Source: Paeniglutamicibacter terrestris
GTDB taxonomy: Bacteria; Actinomycetota; Actinomycetes; Actinomycetales; Micrococcaceae
Length of the DNA stretch: 64,000 nucleotides
Assembly (NCBI RefSeq): GCF_012271785.1
Contig: NZ_JAAWVT010000003.1
Span: 62,001-126,000 of the forward strand
Reading direction: 5' to 3'
Part shown: positions 57,314-64,000 of the stretch, piece by piece
Position numbering within the stretch: position 1 is the stretch's first letter
How the letters are laid out: the number at the start of each line of letters is the position of its first letter
Notes under the pieces: model-generated
The model's input: only the letters and a program-made list of their open reading frames with translations
What the model was told of the DNA's origin: nothing
Database searches by the model: none
Position numbers and translations under genes: made by a program

Positions 57314-58198
57314 TTACTTTTCGCGCGGAAGGCGAACCATTCCCTCTTGGGCGACGGTGGCCACGAGCTCTCCTGCGCGATTGAAGATTCGACCGGTCGA
57401 CAGGCCGCGAGCACCCGAAGCACTGGGGGACTCCTGAACGTAGAGCAACCATTCATCAACTCGGCAGGGACGATGCCACCACATGGCATGGTCGAGGCTG
57501 GCTACCGACATGCCCGGGGCCATCCAGCTAATTCCGTGTCGGCGCAGGATGGGTTCAAGCAGCGTGTAGTCGCTGGCATAGGCCAGCGCCGCGCGGTGCA
57601 TGGCGGCATCCTCCGGCATGGGTGCGGTGGTCTTCATCCAGACGGCGTTGATGGCTAGACGCTCCTTGGCGCCCCGCAGAAACAACGGTTGGCTGATGTA
57701 GCGAATATCAAAGGGTCGCCCGTACGCAAGTTCCTGAGCCATCGGGTGATCGATGTCCCCGAGGAGATCCGCGGTGGTGGGCAGCGTCTCGGGATCCGGC
57801 ACGCCCTCGGGCATGGTGTCCTGATGATCCAATCCCTCCGCGTGCGTCTGGAAGGAAGCGATCATCGAGAGGATCGGCACCCCCTCCTGATAGGCATGCA
57901 CCCGGCGGGCCGAAAAAGATCGTCCATCACGCAGGCGCTGCACACCAAAGGTGATGGGGAGGCTTGCATCTCCGGCACGCAGGAAGTATCCGTGCATGGA
58001 GTGGATGGGGCGGTCATCCTCGACCGTTTTGGAGGCGGCGATGATTGACTGACCCAGCACCTGGCCACCGAATACCCGTTCGCGTGCTTGCGGCGGGGTG
58101 TGGCCGACGAAGATATCCTCGTCGGTGCGTGCATCGGGATCCCCGCTGAGATTCAGCAGCTGAATCAGCTTCTGAGTTTCCGAAAGGTTGGTGCTCAC
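57314..58198 (-). CDS. tesB: Acyl-CoA thioesterase II (TesB-like)
   Basis: A 294-aa double-hotdog thioesterase that hydrolyses acyl-CoA. Seen: RVFGGQVLGQSIIAAS (about residue 43), MHGYFLRAGDASLPITF (about residue 68), the second domain with PEDAAMHRAALAYASDYTLLEP containing the catalytic Asp, ASLDHAMWWHRPCRVDEWLLYV, and FNRAGELVATVAQEGMVR near the end. I chose GTG at 58198 because AAGGAG sits 7 nt upstream. It is divergent from the next hypothetical gene. Confidence 0.92.
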   Translation of the reverse strand: MSTNLSETQKLIQLLNLSGDPDARTDEDIFVGHTPPQARERVFGGQVLGQSIIAASKTVEDDRPIHSMHGYFLRAGDASLPITFGVQRLRDGRSFSARRVHAYQEGVPILSMIASFQTHAEGLDHQDTMPEGVPDPETLPTTADLLGDIDHPMAQELAYGRPFDIRYISQPLFLRGAKERLAINAVWMKTTAPMPEDAAMHRAALAYASDYTLLEPILRRHGISWMAPGMSVASLDHAMWWHRPCRVDEWLLYVQESPSASGARGLSTGRIFNRAGELVATVAQEGMVRLPREK

Positions 58199-58323
58199 GG
58201 TGGTGCTCCTTGGTACGCGAATATTGATCTGGTAAGACACTATCGCCCCCGCGCCCCGAATGCTGTATCTCGAGTGGTGGGCGCATTGATCCCCAGCGTG
58301 CCCGACGTGGAAAGATGGGTGTT

Positions 58324-58983
58324 ATGGCTAGTGAAACCGTTGTATTTGAGGATCAGGAAACCGTTGCGGACCTGAGCACCTTCTTTTCCCGTGCGCGCTC
58401 GATCGAGGACGGTGCGGCGATGTTGCAGGCCAGTGGCACCGCGCTGGCAATCTATGTCCCGGTGCTCTATCCGGAGTTCCTGGGCGATGCGGTTCCCACC
58501 GTGCTGGGGATGCGCGCGGTACGCCTGAGTCAGGCAGCCGATGCCCAGGGAACCTACGCCATTGGCGCGCTCACCGACCGCTTGGCGCGGATGGATGGTG
58601 CCTCGCGCGAATTAGCTGTACCCCCCGCCGAACTCAGCGCCTCGTGGGCAGGGCGTAGTGTGCCGCTCTCCGGCTGGGAGAAGCGTGAAACTATCGCCGA
58701 TGATGTCCTGCTGGCCGAGGCCTTGCGGGGGATCGGCGTGGTGGCTCAGGCGCTGCCGGAGAACGCCGGCAAGCCGGTATTAAAAACCGTGCGTGCACGC
58801 ATCTGGTCTTCCCCGCTTAATGGCACCCAAACGCCGATGCCGCTGGGCATGGCCTTCGGTGCCCACGCACTGGGATTCCTGCGCGCGGGCGCGACATCAA
58901 GCATTTACGCTTCCGCTGGTTGGCTGCGGCTGAGCAGCACCGGCGGGCACATGCTGGTGCGCCATGGCGGGGTATTGGGCTAG
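58324..58983 (+). CDS. Conserved hypothetical protein
   Basis: A 219-aa protein with no domain I can name. It is acidic and Ala/Leu rich, without a signal peptide or clear transmembrane helix. The N-terminal part looks helical (DLSTFFSRARSIEDGAAMLQASG), a beta-rich middle (LAIYVPVLYPEFLGDAVPTVLGMRAVRLSQ) follows, and the C terminus is Gly rich (GGHMLVRHGGVLG). The start at 58324 is preferred over 58315. It stands alone between the thioesterase and the globin gene, so context says little. Confidence 0.6.
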   Translation: MASETVVFEDQETVADLSTFFSRARSIEDGAAMLQASGTALAIYVPVLYPEFLGDAVPTVLGMRAVRLSQAADAQGTYAIGALTDRLARMDGASRELAVPPAELSASWAGRSVPLSGWEKRETIADDVLLAEALRGIGVVAQALPENAGKPVLKTVRARIWSSPLNGTQTPMPLGMAFGAHALGFLRAGATSSIYASAGWLRLSSTGGHMLVRHGGVLG

Positions 58984-59037
58984 AGATCGGCCCCGGCGCT
59001 CCCGGGTGAGCCGTCCCGGAGATTTAGTCCGAGTCGT

Positions 59038-59550
59038 TCAGTCCGGGGCGTTCATCAGGGAGTGGGCGGCGCGGTCGAAGTAGTCCCACAGCGTCGCTTC
59101 TTGCAGGGGCGGCAGCTCCAAGGAATCAACCGCCGTGCGCATGTGGCGCAGCCAGACATCGCGGTTGTGCGAATTGATCGTGTAGGGTGCATGGCGCATG
59201 CGCAGGCGCGGGTGGCCGCGGCGCTCGGAATAGGTACTGGGTCCACCCCAGTACTGTTCCAAAAATAGCTGCAGGCGCATCGTGGCAGGGCGCAGATCCG
59301 TTTCCGGGTACATGGCCCGGAACTCGGCATCGGCCCCCACCGATTCGTAGAACTTTTCCGCCAACTTGGCGAAGGTCTCACGCCCGCCGACCTGCGCGTA
59401 AAAACTGCCCTCATACAATGCGGGATCAGGCTCGTCGCCGGGTGTTAAGCGGCCCTCGGGCAGAGCCGAGCTCAGCGATGCACCGACCTGGCGCACCGGT
59501 ATAAGCGCCGGTTCGTGGGCGGAAGTAGGCTCCGGGGTTGGCTCGTTCAC
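59038..59550 (-). CDS. glbO: Group II truncated hemoglobin (GlbO type)
   Basis: A 170-aa heme protein. The globin core begins near residue 45 (YAQVGGRETFAKLAEKFYESV, with the B10-region Tyr); the group II hallmark region LEQYWGGPSTYSERRGHPRLRMRHAPY (about residues 92-118) contains the proximal His, and the conserved G8 Trp is in RDVWLRHM. Group II globins bind oxygen tightly and are linked to redox or NO stress. An N-terminal Pro/Glu-rich extension of about 40 residues precedes the core. The start is GTG at 59550 with AAAGGA 8 nt upstream. Confidence 0.92.
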   Translation of the reverse strand: MNEPTPEPTSAHEPALIPVRQVGASLSSALPEGRLTPGDEPDPALYEGSFYAQVGGRETFAKLAEKFYESVGADAEFRAMYPETDLRPATMRLQLFLEQYWGGPSTYSERRGHPRLRMRHAPYTINSHNRDVWLRHMRTAVDSLELPPLQEATLWDYFDRAAHSLMNAPD

Positions 59551-59653
59551 GTGTGGTGTCCTTTCATTCTCCGGCGGTGCGCCGGAGGGTGGGGCAATAG
59601 CGCCCATTATGCCGCGTTTGGTGCGGCCTCTAGGTCGACTTTCGCCCTCGGCG

Positions 59654-60367
59654 TCAGCCTTGGGAAGGTGGTTGGGGTAGCGGTCCCAGGTGCTTGAGCG
59701 CCTCGCGCAGCGCGAGTTGGCTCATCACCGCGTGCTGTTCGGCGATCCACCCGCGGACCCAATCGGGATCTGTCTTGGCATACTGGCGCAACGCCCAGCC
59801 CATGGCCTTGCGGATAAAAAACTCGGGATCCTCCAGATTGGCTCGCAAGACCTCGTCAAGTAGCTCGGTGTCCGTTGCCGGGCCCAGATGCAGCTGAGCG
59901 ATCATGGACATCCGGCGCTTCCACATGAAGGAATCGGTTGACCACTCGCGCAGCAGCGCGGACATGGGCTCGGGATGCGCGCGCAGCAGCAACCCAAAAT
60001 GTCGTGATAATCCATCAACGATGTCCCACCACGCCCCGGTGATGATCATCCGCTCATACAGCGGCAGGAACTCTAACTTGCCGCGGCACGGTGCGCTCGC
60101 GCAGATTTCCTGCACGGCATACCAATGCTCGCGATGGGTGGCACCTTCCCAGATCTCCGTTGCCAATTCCAGCAGGTCCGCCGTGCCGGAGGTGTCCCTG
60201 GCCAGCTCACGGGCGATGCGCCGCACCATGGGTACGGGCACACCGATAAACGGTTGCTCGGTCTTCATATATGCGGCCGCCGCTGCGGCCTTGCCCTCGA
60301 TGGCATGGGGCACTAGCGCAGCATTCAGCCGCTCGATGGCCGGGGAATACTCAAAGGCCGGTGCCAT
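59654..60367 (-). CDS. DNA alkylation repair protein (AlkC/AlkD-like HEAT-repeat family)
   Basis: A 237-aa all-helical protein of the DNA alkylation repair enzyme family (PF08713), whose AlkD members remove alkylated purines such as 3-methyladenine and 7-methylguanine. Seen: FIGVPVPMVRRIARELARD (about residue 40), ATEIWEGATHREHWYAVQE (about residue 67), WWDIVDGLSRHFGLLL (about residue 113) and FIRKAMGWALRQYAKTDPDWV (about residue 185), a family hallmark. It follows the OsmC gene by 3 bp on the same strand, so both may be one stress-response unit. Confidence 0.9.
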   Translation of the reverse strand: MAPAFEYSPAIERLNAALVPHAIEGKAAAAAAYMKTEQPFIGVPVPMVRRIARELARDTSGTADLLELATEIWEGATHREHWYAVQEICASAPCRGKLEFLPLYERMIITGAWWDIVDGLSRHFGLLLRAHPEPMSALLREWSTDSFMWKRRMSMIAQLHLGPATDTELLDEVLRANLEDPEFFIRKAMGWALRQYAKTDPDWVRGWIAEQHAVMSQLALREALKHLGPLPQPPSQG

Positions 60368-60370
60368 GCT

Positions 60371-60853
60371 TCAGTGATCGGTGGTGGAAGGAAGCGTGGG
60401 TTCATGGTGCACGGGGAAATTCACGCTGCGAGCAATGAAGCAGACCGAGTTGGCTTCCTGGTGCAATGAATCGGCCAGTGCCCGCTGAGACTCATCCTGC
60501 AAAACCACACGAGGGGTGAGTCTCACCTCGAGGAATTCGCCACTGCCATCGCGGTTCAGTCGCAGCGTTCCACGTGCTTCATCGTCATAACCGGTGACCA
60601 CCACGTGGTGCTTCACCGCAATGTGCAGGTAGGAGAGCATGTGGCACTGCGAGAGGGCGGTGAGGAGCAACTGCTCGGGGTTCCAACGATCCTTGTCCCC
60701 ATGGAACGTCGGGTCAGCGGTACCCGCAAGATCCGGCAACCCAGGGGCACTGATCACATGGTCGCGGCCGTAACCGCGATAGCTGGCGGTGCCCGCTCCG
60801 CGGTTTCCTGTCCACGAAAGGGAGATGGAGTAGTTGTGTAGGGCCAGGTTCAT
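60371..60853 (-). CDS. OsmC family protein (putative peroxiredoxin/hydroperoxide reductase)
   Basis: A 160-aa protein of the OsmC/Ohr fold. Cys residues are visible in WNPEQLLLTALSQCHMLSYL (about residue 73) and HQEANSVCFIARSVNFPV (about residue 138), the positions of the two redox cysteines in OsmC-type peroxidases that reduce organic hydroperoxides. YSISLSWTGNRGAGTASYRGYGRDH opens the protein as in the OsmC subgroup. The start is taken at 60853; ATG at 60871 is possible. It precedes the alkylation repair gene with a 3-bp gap. Confidence 0.87.
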   Translation of the reverse strand: MNLALHNYSISLSWTGNRGAGTASYRGYGRDHVISAPGLPDLAGTADPTFHGDKDRWNPEQLLLTALSQCHMLSYLHIAVKHHVVVTGYDDEARGTLRLNRDGSGEFLEVRLTPRVVLQDESQRALADSLHQEANSVCFIARSVNFPVHHEPTLPSTTDH

Positions 60854-60913
60854 GAATCCATTCTCGGTCATGATCCGCGCTGGCGCACAACCGCCCGGCG
60901 CTTTAATGGGATA

Positions 60914-60948
60914 ACGCCGAGCCGCGTCGGTAAAACGCGGCCCGGCGT
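60914..60948 (-). terminator. Hairpin between pepN and the OsmC gene
   Basis: The left arm (60914-60927) and right arm (60935-60948) pair as ACGCCG-GCCGCGT with ACGCGGC-GGCGT, interrupted by a small bulge. It follows pepN in the minus direction; on the minus strand a T5 run occurs just before the stem, not after it. Confidence 0.5.
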
Positions 60949-60975
60949 CCGTGGCAAAAACGCCCCGGATACTCC

Positions 60976-63519
60976 TTAGACGTCGGCCCTTTGTGCTGCC
61001 AGAGAGCGCACCACCGAATCGCGAGACTCGGTGACCAATCGGCGCAGTGCGGGGGAGTCGGAACCCAAGGTGTTCAGGAAGGCATCGCTGGCATCCAACG
61101 TCGCCTCAGAAACTTGCGCGGCAGGGAAGAGGCCAACGATGATCTGCTGAGCGATCTCGTGGCTCTTGGACTCCCAGATGCCGCGCGCCGCGGCAAAGTA
61201 GCTCTCCACATACTCGGAGAGCAGTGCCGCATCGTGCACACGATTAAACCCGGTGATCGCCGCCCGCTGTTCCAGGTTGGACAGTTCCCCACCCAGGATC
61301 CCAGCCCAAGCGCTGGCCTTGGCCTCGCTACTGGGGATCGCAGCCTTGGCGGTAAACGCGGCCAGCGAACCGTTCGCGGTGTTATCACGTGCCAATTCCG
61401 CGTTGATTTGCTCCTCGGTGGCCCGGGAACCGGCGGCCAGTGAGATCAGCAGCTCCCAGCGCAGATCGGTGTCGATGCTCAGACCCTCCAAGACCAACTC
61501 TCCGGCCAGCAGGGACGCCACTGCATCCAGCTGCTCGGTGGAGTTTGCCCGTTGGGCGAAGGCCTTGGTGAACTGCAGCTGGGAGTCCGAACCGGCGGCG
61601 GCCCCCTGCGCCAGAGCCCAGAGGCTCTGCGCGGCTCGCGTCGATGTTTGTGCTGCCGCCTCGGGATTAACGTAGTAATCCAGGGCGGTATTCAGCTGGC
61701 GCAGCAGCACCATGACCACCGAGGAATCCGATTCATGCGCGATGTTTTTCAGCACCAGCTCGACGTAGGCGCGGGCCGGGGTCTCGGCATCGCGCACCGC
61801 ATCCCATGCGGCTCCCCAAACCAAGGTGCGCGGCAGGGAATCGGCGAAGTCCTTCAGATGCTCGGTGGCGGTGGCCAGGGAGAGCTCATCAAGGCGGATC
61901 TTGGCGTAGGCCAGGTCATCGTCGTTCACCAGCACCAACGCGGGGCGCTGGCGTCCCAGCAAGGTCGGGACCTCGGTGCGCACACCCGCCACGTCGAGTT
62001 CTTCGCGGTGTACCCGGACCAGCGATCCGCTCTCATCAAGGTCGTAGAAACCCACGGCCAGGCGATGCGGGCGGATCGTGGGGTAGGCCTCGATGGCGCT
62101 CTGGGTGATGGCGAAGGAAGTGATCACTCCGGATTCATCGGTATCGATCACCGCGCGCAGGGTATTTACGCCCGCGGTTTCCAGCCATGCGGCCGACCAG
62201 GCCGAGAGATCGCGGCCCGAAGCGGCCTCCAGCTCACGCATCAAATCCGGAAGTTCGGTATTACTCCACGCGTGCTTGGCGAAGTAGCTTCGCACGCCGG
62301 CCATGAACTGCTCCTGACCTACCCAGGCGACCAGTTGGCGCAAAACCGAGGCGCCCTTGGCGTAGGTGATGCCGTCGAAGTTCACCTGCACGTCTTCCAG
62401 ATCGTTGATCTGCGCGACGATCGGGTGAGTGGAGGGCAGCTGGTCCTGACGGTAGGCCCAGTTCTTCTCCATGATGTTAAAGGTGGTCCACGCGGAGGTG
62501 AATTCGGTGTTCTGCGCCGCGGCGAGTGTTGACATGAACTCGGCGAAGGACTCGTTCAGCCACAAATCGTTCCACCAGCGCATGGTGACCAGGTCGCCGA
62601 ACCACATGTGAGCCAGTTCGTGCAGCACCGTGATGGCGCGGCGTTCAACCATGGCGTCGGTGGGTCGCGAGCGGAAGACGTAGGACTCTAGGAAGGTGAC
62701 GGCACCGGCATTTTCCATCGCCCCGGCGTTAAACTCGGGCACAAAGAGCTGGTCGTACTTCTCAAAGGGGTAGGGCGTGCCGAACTGTTCCTCGAAGAAC
62801 TCGAAGCCCTGGCGGGTCAGGGTGAAAATGTTCTGAGCGTCCAGGTGCTCCATGAGCGAGGCGCGGGCAAAAACACCCAGCGGGATGACTCGGCCATCGC
62901 TGCTGGTCAGCTCGGAACGCACGGCCTTGTACGGGCCGGCGATTAGCGCGGTGATGTAGGAGGAGATGGGCGCGGTGGGGGCAAAGGCCCAGGTCTTGGC
63001 GCCGGGGTGCGCGGGCACTGGCGCCGGGGTGGTGGCGTTGGAAATGACGTCCCAGTGTTCCGGCGCGGTAATGGTGAAGGCGAAGGTGGCCTTCAAGTCT
63101 GGTTGTTCAAAAACGGCGAACATGCGTCGAGCATCCGGAACCTCAAATTGCGAGTAGAGGTAGACCTCGGAATCAACGGGGTCAACAAAGCGGTGCAGGC
63201 CCTCGCCGGTGTTCATGTACAACGCATCGGCGTCGATCACCAGGGTATTTTCCGCCGCCAGATCCGAAAGACTGATGCGTACCCCGTCCGATACCGTGGC
63301 CGGATCCAGCTCGGTCCCGTTCAGGTTCACGGAGCGGACGGCGGCCGTCACGGCGTCGATGAAGGTGCTGCTGCCGGCGGTGGCGGAGAAACGTACCGTG
63401 GTCCGGGAACCGAAGATGGTGTCGGAAACGGTTAAATCCAGCTCGACATCGTAGGAGTGCACGGTGATCAGTGCGGCCCGGGCGCGGGCCTCTTCGCGAG
63501 TGAGGTTCATTCCTGGCAT
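60976..63519 (-). CDS. pepN: Aminopeptidase N (M1 family zinc metallopeptidase)
   Basis: An 847-aa cytoplasmic exopeptidase that removes N-terminal residues from peptides. The exopeptidase motif GAMEN lies near residue 252 and the zinc site HELAHMWFGDLVTMRWWNDL...E near residues 288-312 (HExxH-x18-E). The C-terminal part is the helical ERAP1-like domain (HESDSSVVMVLLRQL onward). I chose ATG at 63519 (protein starts MPGMNLTREEARARA), which matches actinobacterial PepN; open frame upstream is not protein-like. Length is normal for the family. Confidence 0.95.
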   Translation of the reverse strand: MPGMNLTREEARARAALITVHSYDVELDLTVSDTIFGSRTTVRFSATAGSSTFIDAVTAAVRSVNLNGTELDPATVSDGVRISLSDLAAENTLVIDADALYMNTGEGLHRFVDPVDSEVYLYSQFEVPDARRMFAVFEQPDLKATFAFTITAPEHWDVISNATTPAPVPAHPGAKTWAFAPTAPISSYITALIAGPYKAVRSELTSSDGRVIPLGVFARASLMEHLDAQNIFTLTRQGFEFFEEQFGTPYPFEKYDQLFVPEFNAGAMENAGAVTFLESYVFRSRPTDAMVERRAITVLHELAHMWFGDLVTMRWWNDLWLNESFAEFMSTLAAAQNTEFTSAWTTFNIMEKNWAYRQDQLPSTHPIVAQINDLEDVQVNFDGITYAKGASVLRQLVAWVGQEQFMAGVRSYFAKHAWSNTELPDLMRELEAASGRDLSAWSAAWLETAGVNTLRAVIDTDESGVITSFAITQSAIEAYPTIRPHRLAVGFYDLDESGSLVRVHREELDVAGVRTEVPTLLGRQRPALVLVNDDDLAYAKIRLDELSLATATEHLKDFADSLPRTLVWGAAWDAVRDAETPARAYVELVLKNIAHESDSSVVMVLLRQLNTALDYYVNPEAAAQTSTRAAQSLWALAQGAAAGSDSQLQFTKAFAQRANSTEQLDAVASLLAGELVLEGLSIDTDLRWELLISLAAGSRATEEQINAELARDNTANGSLAAFTAKAAIPSSEAKASAWAGILGGELSNLEQRAAITGFNRVHDAALLSEYVESYFAAARGIWESKSHEIAQQIIVGLFPAAQVSEATLDASDAFLNTLGSDSPALRRLVTESRDSVVRSLAAQRADV

Positions 63520-63705
63520 GGTCTGACGTGCCTTTCGATGGTTGCCGGTCTGCAATAACTGTTTTTTGCTGCACGCGCTAGTGGGCGGGCCCCATGGGGA
63601 TGCACCGGTAGCGGGGAATGTGAAACAAACCTTGAACAGTGTGCCCATTCTCTCACCAACACCCCTCGGTGTCGCAAGTGGCGAAGTGCTGGTTGGATAG
63701 ATGTC

Positions 63706-64000
63706 ATGGCTATGGGTGTGGTTTTGCTGGGGTATGGCGCGATCGGTCGGGCGGTTCACCGCTCGCTGGCCGAGCATCAGGAGGATGTTGAGGTGCTGCG
63801 CATCGTGGACCGCGCGGTTCTGGAGGGCGGGGCACAGAATGCCGCAACGGCCCTTGGCGACGCGATCGCCGGCGCACAGCTGGTGATCGAGTGCGCCTCG
63901 CCCGCCGCCGTGCGCAGCTACGGCCCGGGCATCATCGGATCCGGGAGCCATCTCCTGGTGGCCTCCCTCGGGGCGCTGGTTGACCCCCAGCTGGCTCAGT
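63706..64000 (+). CDS. Aspartate dehydrogenase domain protein (NadX-like), 3' truncated by window edge
   Basis: The first 98 codons run off the end of the window with no stop. A Rossmann fold begins at once: VVLLGYGAIGRAVHRSL (GxGxxG), followed by the second strand VLRIVDRAVL and VIECASPAAVRSYGPGII, then the SHLLVASLGALVD region. This order (ECASPAAV..., SLGALVD) is characteristic of L-aspartate dehydrogenases, which make iminoaspartate for NAD synthesis or act in aspartate catabolism. The ATG at 63706 is chosen; 63712 is possible. Divergent from pepN. Confidence 0.82.
   Translation, partial: MAMGVVLLGYGAIGRAVHRSLAEHQEDVEVLRIVDRAVLEGGAQNAATALGDAIAGAQLVIECASPAAVRSYGPGIIGSGSHLLVASLGALVDPQLAQ

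Noticed and set aside
63520-63951. N-terminal extension of pepN by about 144 residues
   Set aside because: The extra sequence is not protein-like and overlaps the divergent aspartate dehydrogenase start; homology begins at the ATG at 63519.

Overview
The window is chromosomal DNA from a high-GC Gram-positive actinobacterium, most likely a member of the Micrococcaceae (Arthrobacter, Glutamicibacter or a relative). The evidence is the strong G/C third-position bias, the WhiA-RapZ-YvcK-UvrC block, OpcA, an actinobacterial SufR-SufBDC block, BioYMN, a DUF3516 helicase, GlbO, and many genes whose start codon sits 6-7 nt after a TANNNT -10 box. From memory, the order resembles two Mycobacterium tuberculosis segments (about Rv1420-Rv1466 and Rv2467-Rv2478). 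I could not run any alignment.

Layout. 1-6485: a truncated MFS transporter, a proline iminopeptidase-like hydrolase and GNAT acetyltransferase pair, a YdjM-like membrane hydrolase and a DUF3516 helicase. 6538-10358: a visibly more A/T-rich stretch with a trans-aconitate methyltransferase, a small lipoprotein, a DUF222/HNH nuclease, an MBL-fold hydrolase and a YtrA-type GntR regulator. 10421-19717: uvrA (with a candidate SOS box), a HAD phosphatase, plsC, uvrC, rapZ, yvcK and whiA. 19810-24049: sodA copy 1, then gap-pgk-tpiA-secG. 24149-32426, minus strand: tkt-tal-pgi-zwf-opcA-pgl, the pentose phosphate operon, convergent with the glycolytic operon. 32741-36714: ctaB, ctaA and an ABC exporter. 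36868-41580: sufR-sufB-sufD-sufC-sufT with no sufS or sufU. 41654-47259, minus strand: a YpfJ-like zinc peptidase, bioY-bioM-bioN, cardiolipin synthase and an AI-2E family protein. 47395-49158: soxR, a flavin reductase behind a SoxR-type promoter, and sodA copy 2. 49257-54609: a TPM-like (DUF5129) membrane protein, a LysE/Lrp pair, tRNA-Arg(TCT), an MFS transporter and an aldo/keto reductase. 54885-64000: an ssb paralogue, ettA, a tesB-like thioesterase, an unknown gene, glbO, a DNA alkylation repair protein, an OsmC-like protein, pepN and a truncated aspartate dehydrogenase.

How it fits together. The centre is a carbon hub. Lower glycolysis on the plus strand meets the oxidative and non-oxidative pentose phosphate genes on the minus strand at one strong bidirectional terminator. 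Heme A synthesis and Fe-S assembly sit beside it. The most interesting local arrangement is the soxR locus: a MerR-type promoter with a 19-bp spacer and a perfect-arm palindrome drives a flavin reductase followed by a second sodA. That sodA differs from the glycolysis-linked copy, 28.7 kb away, by only three synonymous bases. Other regulatory calls made directly from the sequence are two BioQ-like operators on the bioY promoter, a LexA-like box on uvrA, and a window-wide set of probable leaderless promoters. I found no CRISPR array, rRNA, insertion sequence or prophage, and no convincing wholly new system.
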